From NCBI GenBank assembly GCA_947475245.1, contig CANJLW010000039.1, forward strand, positions 1-34,678: a stretch of 34,678 bases of DNA, read 5' to 3'. This DNA is from Acetobacteraceae bacterium (GTDB lineage Bacteria; Pseudomonadota; Alphaproteobacteria; Acetobacterales; Acetobacteraceae). The position numbers were made by a program, and so were the translations under genes. Below, one piece after another: positions 1-8,869 of this stretch; position 1 is the stretch's first letter; the number at the start of each line of letters is the position of its first letter. Below the pieces are notes generated by a model that saw only the letters and a program-made list of their open reading frames with translations, ran no database searches and was not told where the DNA came from.

Positions 1-549
1 CTGCTCGACAATCTGGGCGCAAATCGCTCGTTGGCAGCTCATCGCATCCGCCGTTACGATGCAGCCCCGTAGCGACAGCATCGCCAGCAATTTTGGCACT
101 GCCGTGATCTCATTGGATTTTACGTCGGTGGCGATCTGGCCCAGCAACAACCGCTGGTCGGCGGCCCAGGCATGCACCATGTGCAGCGGCGATTGCCCTG
201 ACGCACGATCGAACGACCCTCGCAAGGTCTTGCCATCGACAGCAATCACGCCTTGCAAGCCCTGAGCAAAACGCTCCATGAAGCGCATGAAGCAGGCCTG
301 AAACGGCTTGGGATCGAGCCGACGGAACACTCGGCTGAACGTGTCGTGGCTGGGAATGCCGTGCTTCAGGCTCAGAAACTGACTCAAAAAGGGGCGTTTG
401 GCACGGCCGAACTCCTCCATGTAGGAGCAGTCCTCGCCGCCGCAGAGCATGGTGCAAAGGGCGATCAGCAAAACCTCATGCAGATTGTGACGAATGTTCT
501 CCTGCCGGAGATCGCAAACCTCGGAAAAACAGGCGACGAACTCTTCCAT
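1..549 (-). CDS. ISAs1-family transposase, N-terminal 183 residues (cut by window edge)
   Basis: Reading the minus strand from the ATG at 549 gives an uninterrupted frame to base 1, beginning MEEFVACFSEVCDLRQENIR. This is the DDE_Tnp_1-associated N-terminal domain of ISAs1/H-repeat transposases. Further in, the signature VDGKTLRGSFDRA carries the first catalytic Asp of the DDE nuclease, and VTADAMSCQ near the edge matches the second conserved block. The family is usually about 370 residues, so roughly half the protein is visible. No frameshift or stop is seen, so the element could be intact. The product would cut and paste the insertion sequence. The C-terminal half and the distal inverted repeat lie outside the window. 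Confidence 0.9.
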   Translation of the reverse strand, partial: MEEFVACFSEVCDLRQENIRHNLHEVLLIALCTMLCGGEDCSYMEEFGRAKRPFLSQFLSLKHGIPSHDTFSRVFRRLDPKPFQACFMRFMERFAQGLQGVIAVDGKTLRGSFDRASGQSPLHMVHAWAADQRLLLGQIATDVKSNEITAVPKLLAMLSLRGCIVTADAMSCQRAICAQIVEQ

Positions 550-615
550 TGAGGCGCACCTTGGTCGAATCCCGACGTTGGAATCCAATCAGGCACCGCG
601 CCGCAAGACTAAAGT

Positions 616-645
616 GGCGGAAATCCGCCATATGCGAATCCCCTG
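616..645 (-). mobile_element. Putative terminal end of the ISAs1-type element
   Basis: Read on the minus strand, the sequence from 645 begins CAGGGGATTCGCATATGGCG and contains the short palindrome GGCGGAAATCCGCC (616-629). ISAs1-family elements commonly begin with CAGGG-type ends, so 645 is a reasonable outer boundary, 96 bases upstream of the transposase start. The partner end and the target duplication cannot be seen. The boundary is inferred. Confidence 0.4.
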
Positions 646-658
646 AGGGCCTCTCCGT

Positions 659-1753
659 TCAGCGTGACGGAAGCCGCCTGCGTACCCACTCCGCCGCAGG
701 ACGTTCGACGACCCGCTGAAGCATCGCGGCAACCGCTATCGGCACCGCGATGGCCAGCGGGATCCAAAATGCCGTAAAATGGGCCTCATCCCCCCGTACG
801 GCCAGCGCCAAACCCAATCCAATCATCTTTTGTACAGGCTCATTGACCAAATAGAGGCTGTAGGAGATGGTTCCCAACCACTGGATCGGTCCCCAGCACA
901 GCAGCGATCGGACCGGCTCCAGGCTACGACGCGACTCGATTGCCAGACAAAACGTCCAGACAATCGGGGGCAGGAATTTGCCCGCGCTACTGGTAGCGAA
1001 GTCGCTTTTGATCGCAACCAACAGCATCACCGCGCCGAAAACGAGGCCGAAAAATCTTGCGGCCGCCGCGCCTGTGTTCAACAGCACCCAACTGGCCGCA
1101 CCCAGCGCAAAATAGTGCGCCTTGTTTGCCAAAAATGCTCGGCTTAACCGAAGCGGCTCGGGTGCCGCAAATTCCCAAATTACACCGAAAATCGCTATTA
1201 TAATAAGCGCCCTGGCTATTGCTCGGACATCGACGCCAGTTCGCGCGACCAACAGCGCCACCAGGTAAAACTGCCATTCAGTCGATAGGCTCCATGCAGC
1301 ACCCAGAAAGCTGACCCAGGCGTCCGGCAAGACTCCATCCGGAATCATGCCATGCAGCATCGTCAGGTGGAGGACGATCTCTGCCGTTCCATGCGCGGGC
1401 CATCCTTCCGACCAGATCGCCCGCCCCGGATTGTCCTGAGCGATCCATTGCATCCAGCGCAATCCCGTTGGAAGCAATTGGATAAAGACAGCGCACAGGA
1501 ATACCGGAATATAGGCTGGCATCGTCCGCCCCGCGCGCGCCATGACGAAGGCCACCGGCTGCCCAGCGAAGCGGTGGAGCGATTGAGCGATTACAAAGCC
1601 ACTTAGAATAAAGAACATATCCACGGCCGCGCCGCCGTGCGACACCAGCCGCGCGATCCAGTCAGGCAGGCCCGCGAATGGGGCCATATGGCCGACCATC
1701 ACATAGACGGCCAACACCCCCCTTAAGCCATCGAACCCGGCCACTCTCTGCAT
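659..1753 (-). CDS. Acyltransferase 3 family membrane protein (OafA/YrhL type)
   Basis: This 364-residue, strongly hydrophobic protein starts FDGLRGVLAVYVMVGHM, the N-terminal block of acyltransferase-3 proteins with the DGLRG motif and a following His thought to be catalytic. It then has VDMFFILSGFVIAQSL, another family hallmark, and about ten predicted membrane segments. Such proteins move an acyl group, often acetyl, from the cytoplasm onto cell-surface sugars (O-antigen, exopolysaccharide, peptidoglycan) or lipids. The substrate cannot be told. The gene stands alone, divergent from rimP, with its stop only about 14 bases from the putative IS end, so the IS appears to have inserted just beyond the stop. 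The C terminus (VERPAAEWVRRRLPSR) looks natural. The ATG at 1753 has only a weak ribosome-binding site. Confidence 0.88.
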   Translation of the reverse strand: MQRVAGFDGLRGVLAVYVMVGHMAPFAGLPDWIARLVSHGGAAVDMFFILSGFVIAQSLHRFAGQPVAFVMARAGRTMPAYIPVFLCAVFIQLLPTGLRWMQWIAQDNPGRAIWSEGWPAHGTAEIVLHLTMLHGMIPDGVLPDAWVSFLGAAWSLSTEWQFYLVALLVARTGVDVRAIARALIIIAIFGVIWEFAAPEPLRLSRAFLANKAHYFALGAASWVLLNTGAAAARFFGLVFGAVMLLVAIKSDFATSSAGKFLPPIVWTFCLAIESRRSLEPVRSLLCWGPIQWLGTISYSLYLVNEPVQKMIGLGLALAVRGDEAHFTAFWIPLAIAVPIAVAAMLQRVVERPAAEWVRRRLPSR

Positions 1754-1897
1754 GCCGAGGTTTATCGACCCAAAAGGTTAAGAAGTTGGAAACGCCGAAA
1801 AATGGCCGCGGCGGGGGACCGTCAACACCTCCCTTGCCACGCGACCGTTGTGTGACTATGTTGGGTCATCATCTCATTCTCCGACACGATAACGGGG

Positions 1898-1928
1898 GGT
1901 GGCCTTAGCGGGCCGCCTTTTTTGTTTT
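1898..1928 (+). terminator. Terminator-like hairpin and U-tract immediately before rimP (possible attenuator)
   Basis: GGTGGCC (1898-1904) pairs with GGCCGCC (1911-1917), with one G-U pair and a six-base loop, followed by TTTTTTGTTTT (1918-1928). This is a textbook intrinsic terminator shape on the plus strand. No plus-strand gene lies upstream, only a 144-base region after the divergent acyltransferase gene, so it would act on the leader of the rimP-nusA-infB transcript. The U-tract runs into the TTG proposed as the rimP start at 1927. Confidence 0.7.
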
Positions 1929-2448
1929 GGACGTAAACGAACCCACCGCAACGACCCTGGAGGCCAGGTTGGCCGCCATCATCGCACCGTCGATCGCATC
2001 GATGGGCTTCGAACTCGTACGAGTTCAAGTCCTCGGCCGCGATCATCCCACGGTGCAGATCATGGCGGACCGCGCCGACGGTACTCAGATCACGATCGAG
2101 GATTGCGAGGCTTTGAGCCACCATTTGGGTGCTGTGCTGGACGTGGAAGACCCGATGCCGAAGGCATGGATGCTGGAGGTCAGTTCCGCCGGCATCGACC
2201 GACCGTTAACCCGCGTAAAGGACTGGAACCGGTTTTCCGGTCATGCCGCCAGGGCCGAAACGCTTTTTCCGGTCGACGGTCGTAAGCGCTTCTCCGGCAT
2301 CGTTCTGGGTGCCGACGAAACAACCGCCCGTATGCGCCTTGATGATGGGGCGGAGGTGGTATTCGACTGGACCAACATAAAGCGGGCCAAATTGGTCCTG
2401 ACCGACGCGTTGATTGCCGCCACGGCGGCGCCACCTAAGACGAACTGA
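1927..2448 (+). CDS. rimP: Ribosome maturation factor RimP
   Basis: The 173-residue protein carries the RimP N-terminal block [20 protein letters not shown], then [19 protein letters not shown] and [18 protein letters not shown], a conserved family motif, followed by a small SH3-like C-terminal domain. RimP helps mature the 30S ribosomal subunit. It is the first gene of rimP-nusA-ylxR-infB-rbfA, with 26 bases to nusA. The start is uncertain: TTG at 1927 is the only usual start codon in frame after the stop at 1906, but it sits in a U-tract without a Shine-Dalgarno sequence. The similarity to other RimP proteins begins about ten residues downstream, so the true start must be near here. Confidence 0.93.
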   Translation: MDVNEPTATTLEARLAAIIAPSIASMGFELVRVQVLGRDHPTVQIMADRADGTQITIEDCEALSHHLGAVLDVEDPMPKAWMLEVSSAGIDRPLTRVKDWNRFSGHAARAETLFPVDGRKRFSGIVLGADETTARMRLDDGAEVVFDWTNIKRAKLVLTDALIAATAAPPKTN

Positions 2449-2474
2449 CCCGGTACCGAGCACAGAGGCCGAAC

Positions 2475-4019
2475 ATGGATACCGCTATCGCACGTCCCGA
2501 ACTGCTTCTGGTCGCCGACGCCGTCGCGCGCGAGAAATCGATCGAGCGCGAGGAAGTGCTTGAGGCGATGGAGCAGGCCATTCAAAAGGCCGGTCGCGCC
2601 AAGTACGGGCACGAAAAAGATATCCGCGCGACAATCGACCGCAAGACCGGTGACGTGCGGCTGTCCCGTTGGACGGAAATCGTCGAAGCCGTCGAAAACG
2701 AAGAAACACAGATGTCGAGCAACGATGCTCGCAAGCTGTTTCCCGATAAATCGATCGGCGATTTCGTCGTGGATCCGCTACCGCCGATTGATTTCGGTCG
2801 TATCGCAGCGCAGACCGCGAAGCAGGTGATCGTTCAGCGCGTTCGTGAATATGAACGCAAGCGCCAGTACGACGAGTTCAAGGACCGAGTCGGCGAAATC
2901 ATCAACGGTGTCGTCAAACGGACCGAGTACGGCAACCTTATGGTCGAACTCGGCAAAGCTGAGGCGCTGTTGCGTCGTGACGAATTGATCGCGCGCGAAA
3001 GCTTCCGCAACGGCGACCGCGTCCGCGCCTACATCTACGACGTGCGCGAAGAGCCTCGCGGCCCGCAGATTTTCCTGTCGCGCACTCACCCGGGGTTTCT
3101 GGCGAAGCTTTTCGCGCAGGAAGTGCCCGAGATTTACGACGGCATTATCGAAATCAAAGCCGTGTCTCGCGATCCCGGCTCTCGAGCAAAAATGGCGGTT
3201 ATCAGCCGCGATTCGTCGATCGATCCGGTCGGTGCCTGTGTTGGTATGCGCGGTTCGCGCGTCCAGGCGGTCGTTCAGGAGTTGCAGGGCGAGAAAATCG
3301 ACATCATCCCCTGGAGCGCTCAGGCCGCGACCTTTGTGGTCAACGCCTTGGCCCCCGCGGAAGTGACCAAGGTCGTGCTGGACGAGGAAGCCGGCCGAGT
3401 CGAGGTTGTCGTCCCCGATGAGCAACTCAGCCTGGCGATCGGCCGACGCGGACAGAACGTGCGGCTTGCCTCGCAATTGACACGGTGGGACATCGATATC
3501 CTGACCGAGGCCGAGGAAAGCGAACGCCGGCAGGAAGAATTTCGCCGCCGGTCCGGCCTCTTTGTCGAAGCGCTCGATGTCGACGATGTCATCGCCGGTC
3601 TGTTGGTGACGGAAGGGTTCAATACGGTCGAGGAACTCGCCTTTACACCGCCTGAGGAAGTCGCCGCGATCGAAGGCTTCGACGACTCGGTGGCGGACGA
3701 ATTGATCCGGCGGGCCGAGACCTTCCTCGCACAGCGTGACAACGCACTGACCGACAAGCGTATAGAGTTAGGTGTATCCGACGATATCGCGGCCATGGAC
3801 GTGTTTACGCCGGTGATGCTGGTCGCGTTGGGCGAAAAGCAGATTTGTTCCCTCGACGATCTGGGCGATCTGGCGTCCGACGAGCTGATCGAAATCGTTG
3901 GCGCGGACAATATGGACGAGGAAACCGCCAACAGCGTCATCATGGCAGCGCGTTCGCACTGGTTCGAAGATGACGGCGAACCCGCCGCGGCATCGGAGGA
4001 GACCGGTCACGACGACTGA
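2475..4019 (+). CDS. nusA: Transcription termination/antitermination factor NusA
   Basis: This 514-residue protein has the full NusA layout: an RNA-polymerase-binding N-terminal domain (about 1-130), an S1 domain (about 139-203), KH1 with GACVGMRGSR (253-262), KH2 with GRRGQNVRLA (323-332), then two helix-hairpin-helix acidic repeats (about 365-420 and 440-500) as in proteobacterial NusA. It binds RNA polymerase and nascent RNA and modulates pausing, intrinsic termination and antitermination. GAGG lies shortly before the ATG. Its 3' end probably overlaps ylxR. Because NusA acts at hairpins like the one at 1898-1928, autoregulation of the operon is plausible but only inferred. Confidence 0.97.
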   Translation: MDTAIARPELLLVADAVAREKSIEREEVLEAMEQAIQKAGRAKYGHEKDIRATIDRKTGDVRLSRWTEIVEAVENEETQMSSNDARKLFPDKSIGDFVVDPLPPIDFGRIAAQTAKQVIVQRVREYERKRQYDEFKDRVGEIINGVVKRTEYGNLMVELGKAEALLRRDELIARESFRNGDRVRAYIYDVREEPRGPQIFLSRTHPGFLAKLFAQEVPEIYDGIIEIKAVSRDPGSRAKMAVISRDSSIDPVGACVGMRGSRVQAVVQELQGEKIDIIPWSAQAATFVVNALAPAEVTKVVLDEEAGRVEVVVPDEQLSLAIGRRGQNVRLASQLTRWDIDILTEAEESERRQEEFRRRSGLFVEALDVDDVIAGLLVTEGFNTVEELAFTPPEEVAAIEGFDDSVADELIRRAETFLAQRDNALTDKRIELGVSDDIAAMDVFTPVMLVALGEKQICSLDDLGDLASDELIEIVGADNMDEETANSVIMAARSHWFEDDGEPAAASEETGHDD

Positions 4020-4710
4020 ACCGGACTTTCTGGACGACGACGACGAACAAGAGCCTGAAACCGGTCCTCTTCGGCGTTGCGTCGTGACCAGAGCACGCTT
4101 GCCGAAAGAGTGCATGTTTCGCTTCGTGGTCGGGCCAGATAGAACCTTGGTCCCCGACCTCACTGCAAAGCTGCCTGGACGGGGAATATGGTTGAGCGCA
4201 TCGGGGGATGTGTTAGAAACACGGAACGCAAAGGCCGATAAGCAACGCAATCTTTCGCGCGCCTTCGCAAGGGCCGCTCGCGGTCCGGTTTCAGTGCCCT
4301 CCGATCTTTCCGAAGTGCTCGAAGCGGCGTTGCTCCGACGGATTGGCGAAATACTCGGCTTGGCTCGGCGCGCGGGTCAGGCAGTATCGGGTTATGAGAA
4401 AGCGCGCGAATGGATGCGGGCGGGTCAGTCTCGATTGATCTTGCAGGCATCTGACGGTAGCGAAGCGGAACGGCAAAGGTTCCTGTCAGGCCACGGATCG
4501 TCCGTGACCGTGATGGCTCCTCTGCCGGGAGAAGTGATGGGTAGGATATTCGGGCGGGATTTGGCGGTGCACGTGGCGGTAAAACCCGGCCGGCTCGCAG
4601 ATTTTCTTGCCATAGAATCAGGGCGTTTGGCTGGATTGCGGTGCCAGACGCAGGAGACGAGTGGGCAGGATTCTGCCAATTCGAACGTAGAAGCGGGTGC
4701 CAACGGGTAG
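3970..4710 (+). CDS. ylxR: YlxR (DUF448) domain fused to an L7Ae-like RNA-binding domain
   Basis: The N-terminal part has the YlxR motif GPLRRCVVTRARLPKE, then MFRFVVGPDR and LPGRGIWLSA, typical of DUF448 nucleic-acid-binding proteins coded between nusA and infB. From about residue 120 the segment GEILGLARRAGQAVSGYEKA resembles the L7Ae/L30e-type domain that follows YlxR in many alphaproteobacteria. The role is probably RNA or nucleoid binding linked to transcription and translation; it is poorly characterised. The start is uncertain. ATG at 3970 overlaps nusA by 50 bases and has a weak ribosome-binding site. A strong GGAGGA (3995-4000) lies just before the conserved part but has no ATG, GTG or TTG in frame after it. 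Only 3 bases separate the stop from infB. Confidence 0.85.
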   Translation: MTANPPRHRRRPVTTTEPDFLDDDDEQEPETGPLRRCVVTRARLPKECMFRFVVGPDRTLVPDLTAKLPGRGIWLSASGDVLETRNAKADKQRNLSRAFARAARGPVSVPSDLSEVLEAALLRRIGEILGLARRAGQAVSGYEKAREWMRAGQSRLILQASDGSEAERQRFLSGHGSSVTVMAPLPGEVMGRIFGRDLAVHVAVKPGRLADFLAIESGRLAGLRCQTQETSGQDSANSNVEAGANG

Positions 4711-4713
4711 AGC

Positions 4714-7437
4714 ATGAGCGAAGGCAACGATCAGGACGCCGGCAAGGGCCGACTCTCATTGCGCCCCGCGGGGCGTCTGGAACTGGGTAGAACTGTTGAC
4801 GCGGGTTCCGTGCGACAGAGCTTTAGCCATGGACGATCAAAAGTAGTGCAGGTGGAGGTGCGTAAAAAGCGCGCGGGTACTCCGCTGCCACCTTCCGCCG
4901 CCGCCGGTGTGCCGCCTCCCCCTCCCGGGAACGCCGCACCTGTCGCTCGCGCACCTGCGCCGACCGGACGCCCCGCGCCGGGCGTAGGACGCGCGTTGAC
5001 CGCGACGGAACTCGCGGCACGCCAACGCGCGCTTGTCGAGCAGCAGCGCGAAGCCGCTCGGCGAGAGGCGGAGCGCCGTGAGCAGGAGAAGATCCTTATT
5101 CTCTCGGCCGCGGAAGAAGCGCGCCGTCGAGAGGAAGAGGCCCGCAAGGCGGCCGAGGAAGAAGCGCGTCGTCAGGCGGAAGAAGAAGCTCGCCTGAAGA
5201 TAGAGGCTGAAGAGCGTCGTGCCGCGGAAGCGGCAGCCGCCGCCCAGGCCGTGCTGAATGCCCCGGCCGAACCGGAAGAGCCTGACGAAAAGCCGCCTTC
5301 TGTCCAGGTTGAACCGTCCGCGGCAGCGCAACCCGCTGCCCGAGCACCCCAAGCCCCTGCCGCGCCGGCAACGCCCGCGGCAAAAACACCTCCGAGTTCG
5401 GCAGCAACCGAAACGCTGCGGCTGCGCGGTGGACGTGCGGAAGAAGAGGACGAAACCCGGCAGGTTCGCCGCCCTGGTGTCGGCGTTCCGCCGCGCAAGC
5501 CTGTCGTCGTCGCTCCGAAAAAGGGCACCGACGATCGCCGGCGCGCCGGTCGCATCGACGTGCAGGCCGCGATCGAAGGAGAAGACGAACGCGTTCGGTC
5601 GCTGGCTTCGGTACGTCGTCAGCGTGACCGTGAACGTCGTCAGCAGGAGTTGGAGCGTCTTCGTTCCGATCAGGTCAAGGTCGTGCGCGACGTCATCCTG
5701 CCCGAGCAAATTACCGTTCAGGAACTCGCGAACCGTATGGCCGCGCGCGTTCCCGACGTCGTCAAGACGCTCATGAAGCTCGGCGTGATGGCGACAATCA
5801 CGCAATCGCTCGATGCCGACACAGCGGAACTTGTTGTCGAGGAATTCGGTCACCGCGCCCGTCGGGTGTCGGAAGCCGATGTCGAAATCGGTCTCGAAGG
5901 AACTGCCGATACCGACAGCGAACTCATCACTCGTCCGCCGGTCGTCACCATCATGGGCCACGTCGACCACGGCAAAACCAGCCTGCTGGACGCCCTGCGG
6001 GCAACCGATGTCGCCGCGGGCGAAGCCGGCGGGATAACCCAGCATATCGGTGCCTATCAGGTTGAAATGCCGAGCGGCCAACGGATCACGTTTGTTGATA
6101 CGCCAGGCCACGAAGCGTTTACCGCCATGCGTGCCCGCGGCGCGTCGGTCACGGATATTGTTGTCCTGGTGGTTGCGGCCGACGACGGCGTTATGCCTCA
6201 AACGATCGAAGCTATCCGTCATGCCAAGGCCGCGAATGTTCCGCTGATCGTCGCGATCAACAAGATGGACAAACCCGACGCCAACCCAACGCGGGTGCGG
6301 CAGGAATTGCTCAGCTACGAAATCGTCGTCGAGGATATGGGCGGCGAAACGCAGGACGTCGAAGTCTCCGCGCTTAAAAAGACCGGCCTCGACAAACTCG
6401 AAGAAGCAATCATGCTTCAGTCGGAAATCCTCGATCTCCGCGCCAACCCTGAGCGGACGGCCGAAGGTTCAGTCATCGAAAGCCGACTGGATCGTGGTCG
6501 GGGACCGGTCGGAACGGTTCTCGTTCAGAGGGGCACATTGCGCCAGGGCGACATCGTGGTTGCCGGCGCCGAGTGGGGTCGCGTTCGTGCGATGCTCGAC
6601 GACAAGGGACGGCAACTTTCTGAAGCGGGTCCGTCCACGCCTGTCGAAATTCTTGGCCTCAGTGGGGCACCTTCCGCCGGCGACCCGTTCGTGGTCGTCG
6701 AAAACGAAGGCCGAGCACGCGAGATCACGGAATTCCGGGTACGGCGCCAACGCGACAAGGCGGCAGGTGTTGCCGCCGGCGCACGCGGCACGCTCGATCA
6801 GATGCTGGCACGCATTCAGGCTGGCGAACAAAAGGAAGTCGCCACACTGATCAAGGCCGACGTCCAGGGAAGCGCGGAAGCAATCCAGGCAACTGTGCTG
6901 AAACTGGCGCACGAAGAGGTCAAAGTCCGGATCCTGCTGTCCTCCGTCGGACAGATCACGGAAAGTGACGTCCAACTCGCCAAGGCATCCCACGCGGTTA
7001 TCATCGCATTCAATGTTCGCGCGACCTCTCAGGCACGCGAGCTTGCTCAACGCGAAAGCGTCGATATCCGCTACTACTCGATCATCTACGAAGTCGCCGA
7101 CGACATCGAAAAGCTGGTCAAGGGCAAGGTCGCGCCCAAGGCCCGCGAGAAATTCCTGGGCTACGCCGAAGTGCGCAAGGTGTTCAACATCACCAAGACC
7201 GGCAAAGTCGCCGGTTGCATGATCACCGAAGGACTTGTGAAGCGGGGTTCCGGCGTGCGCGTGCTCCGCGACAACGTCGTCATCCACAACGGGGAACTGT
7301 CTCAACTCAAGCGCTTCAAGGACGACGTCCGTGAAGTCGCGCGCGGGTATGAGTGCGGCTTGTCGTTCGCCCACTTCCAGGATCTGCAAGAGGGTGACGT
7401 TATCGAGTGCTTCGAGACAGAGATGGTCCCAGGTTGA
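4714..7437 (+). CDS. infB: Translation initiation factor IF-2
   Basis: This 907-residue GTPase delivers formyl-Met-tRNA to the 30S subunit and promotes subunit joining. A long Ala/Pro/Glu/Arg-rich, partly coiled-coil N-terminal region (about 1-325) precedes the IF2_N domain (about 328-385). The G domain follows with G1 GHVDHGKT (415-422), G3 DTPGH (462-466) and G4 NKMD (516-519), then domains II, III and IV, ending in the initiator-tRNA-binding part ([29 protein letters not shown]). The length is normal for an alphaproteobacterial IF-2. It starts 3 bases after ylxR, and its stop overlaps the rbfA start, so the genes are probably translated in a coupled way. Confidence 0.98.
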   Translation: MSEGNDQDAGKGRLSLRPAGRLELGRTVDAGSVRQSFSHGRSKVVQVEVRKKRAGTPLPPSAAAGVPPPPPGNAAPVARAPAPTGRPAPGVGRALTATELAARQRALVEQQREAARREAERREQEKILILSAAEEARRREEEARKAAEEEARRQAEEEARLKIEAEERRAAEAAAAAQAVLNAPAEPEEPDEKPPSVQVEPSAAAQPAARAPQAPAAPATPAAKTPPSSAATETLRLRGGRAEEEDETRQVRRPGVGVPPRKPVVVAPKKGTDDRRRAGRIDVQAAIEGEDERVRSLASVRRQRDRERRQQELERLRSDQVKVVRDVILPEQITVQELANRMAARVPDVVKTLMKLGVMATITQSLDADTAELVVEEFGHRARRVSEADVEIGLEGTADTDSELITRPPVVTIMGHVDHGKTSLLDALRATDVAAGEAGGITQHIGAYQVEMPSGQRITFVDTPGHEAFTAMRARGASVTDIVVLVVAADDGVMPQTIEAIRHAKAANVPLIVAINKMDKPDANPTRVRQELLSYEIVVEDMGGETQDVEVSALKKTGLDKLEEAIMLQSEILDLRANPERTAEGSVIESRLDRGRGPVGTVLVQRGTLRQGDIVVAGAEWGRVRAMLDDKGRQLSEAGPSTPVEILGLSGAPSAGDPFVVVENEGRAREITEFRVRRQRDKAAGVAAGARGTLDQMLARIQAGEQKEVATLIKADVQGSAEAIQATVLKLAHEEVKVRILLSSVGQITESDVQLAKASHAVIIAFNVRATSQARELAQRESVDIRYYSIIYEVADDIEKLVKGKVAPKAREKFLGYAEVRKVFNITKTGKVAGCMITEGLVKRGSGVRVLRDNVVIHNGELSQLKRFKDDVREVARGYECGLSFAHFQDLQEGDVIECFETEMVPG

Positions 7438-7823
7438 AGAAACCCGTCTCTGGCCCGACCCAACGGCAATTGCGCGTGGCGGAAGAAATCCGCCACGTGC
7501 TCGCCGGGATATTTGCCCGCCATGAGTTCCGCGATCCCGAGCTTGCAAAGGCCGAGATTACGGTCACCGAAGTGCGTATCAGCCCCGACCTCAGGAATGC
7601 GACCGTTTTCGTCGCGCGCCTCGGTCGGTCTGACGTCGCGCTGCTTATCCCCGCGATGACCCGTGCAGCAGCCTATCTACGGGGACAGGTTGCCCACGCG
7701 CTTAAACTGCGCCGCGTACCGGAGCTTTCCTTCCAGCCCGATAACGCGTTGGAATACGCGATGAAAATCGACCGCTTGATGCATCAGCCGGAAATAGCGC
7801 GCGATCTCGGGAAGCCCACCTAA
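7434..7823 (+). CDS. rbfA: 30S ribosome-binding factor RbfA
   Basis: The protein (about 129 residues) contains [40 protein letters not shown] and [20 protein letters not shown], the conserved blocks of the KH-like RbfA fold. It binds 30S near the 5' end of 16S rRNA and aids late maturation and cold adaptation. TTG at 7434 is preferred because it overlaps the infB stop (TTGA) and gives the usual N terminus [19 protein letters not shown] at 7407 would overlap infB more deeply. In many relatives truB and rpsO follow; here the next gene is convergent, so this operon ends with rbfA. The stop shares bases with the stop of the opposite gene. Confidence 0.95.
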   Translation: MKKPVSGPTQRQLRVAEEIRHVLAGIFARHEFRDPELAKAEITVTEVRISPDLRNATVFVARLGRSDVALLIPAMTRAAAYLRGQVAHALKLRRVPELSFQPDNALEYAMKIDRLMHQPEIARDLGKPT

Positions 7824-8869
7824 GATCGCGTGCCGTTTCCCTGGCCGCCCGGCGTCACCGGCATTGCCAATACAACTTTCCCCATGCTGCGCCGCTGCAT
7901 CACAGCAGCGAATGCCTCCCTATAGTCCGTCAATGGAAATCGGTGCGAGGTTTCCGGCTTAAGCAAACCGCCTTCATACCAGGCGAACATTTGCCGCATG
8001 GCGGTTCGGACCCGAGGCTCATGCTTTCGGCGTTCATCCGTCCGCCCCCAGCCGATGAAATTCCCATAATTGAACCCGAACACCGCCACATCTTTCACCA
8101 ACAGGTGATTCGCGGGGATCTGCTGTACGCGCCCACCCGCGAAACCGATGACCAATATCCGTCCGCTATTGGCAACACAGCGCAGCGACAGGTCGAATGC
8201 GTCACCTCCGATCGGGTCGAAAACGACATCTACCCCGCCGGGCGCCAGCGCTCGAATCTGCTCCAAAGCAGTTTCCGACGGATACAGAACACCCTCGTCC
8301 GCCCCGTGCCGACGCGCGAAGGCCAATCGCTCGTCGGACGACGCCGTTGCGATCACCCTTCCCCCAATTGCCTTAACCAGTTCGACCGCGGCCAATCCCA
8401 CCGCTCCGGCCGAACCATGTACCAGCACGGTTTCTCCCGGCTGAACGGCCGCGCGCCAGAACAACGCCGCGTAAGACGTCGCGTAGGAAAGTGGAAACTG
8501 GGGCGCGATATCGAACGGCAGCGCATCGGGAATCCGATAGACGGTCGCGGCATCGATCACGGCCTGCTCGGCGTGCCCTCCCCAATCCAATCCCGCGCAA
8601 ACCCGATCGCCGACCTTGAAGTCCGGAACATCCGCCCCGACCTCCACGATCACCCCCGCGACTTCCGAACCCGGCGTGAACGGGCGCGGCGGCTTTCGCT
8701 GGTATTTCCCCTCGGTGACCAAACTGGTCGCGAACGACATGCCGGCGTAGTGCACGGCGATCCGAACTTGCCCCGCCCCCGCTGTCGGAACCGCCACGTC
8801 CTCGATTTCGAGTGCCGGATAAGGCTTCCACTCGTGGCAGCGCACCGCGCGCATGGTCGAACCCGTCAT
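7820..8869 (-). CDS. Zinc-independent MDR-family NADPH:quinone oxidoreductase
   Basis: The 349-residue protein has the GroES-like fold of medium-chain dehydrogenase/reductases (about 1-130: [34 protein letters not shown]) and a Rossmann domain with [20 protein letters not shown] for NADPH binding. The catalytic and structural zinc cysteines of alcohol dehydrogenases are absent, which points to the quinone oxidoreductase branch; these reduce quinones or enoyl-type substrates. The exact substrate is unknown. The start overlaps the stop of the PrpF-type gene (ATGA, 8866-8869), so the two are co-transcribed and probably serve one pathway. An internal ATG at 8854 is an alternative start. The stop overlaps the rbfA stop on the opposite strand. 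Confidence 0.87.
   Translation of the reverse strand: MTGSTMRAVRCHEWKPYPALEIEDVAVPTAGAGQVRIAVHYAGMSFATSLVTEGKYQRKPPRPFTPGSEVAGVIVEVGADVPDFKVGDRVCAGLDWGGHAEQAVIDAATVYRIPDALPFDIAPQFPLSYATSYAALFWRAAVQPGETVLVHGSAGAVGLAAVELVKAIGGRVIATASSDERLAFARRHGADEGVLYPSETALEQIRALAPGGVDVVFDPIGGDAFDLSLRCVANSGRILVIGFAGGRVQQIPANHLLVKDVAVFGFNYGNFIGWGRTDERRKHEPRVRTAMRQMFAWYEGGLLKPETSHRFPLTDYREAFAAVMQRRSMGKVVLAMPVTPGGQGNGTRS

Noticed and set aside
4837-6222. A 461-codon minus-strand open frame opposite infB
   Set aside because: The infB GTPase motifs lie on the other strand and this product matches nothing recognisable.
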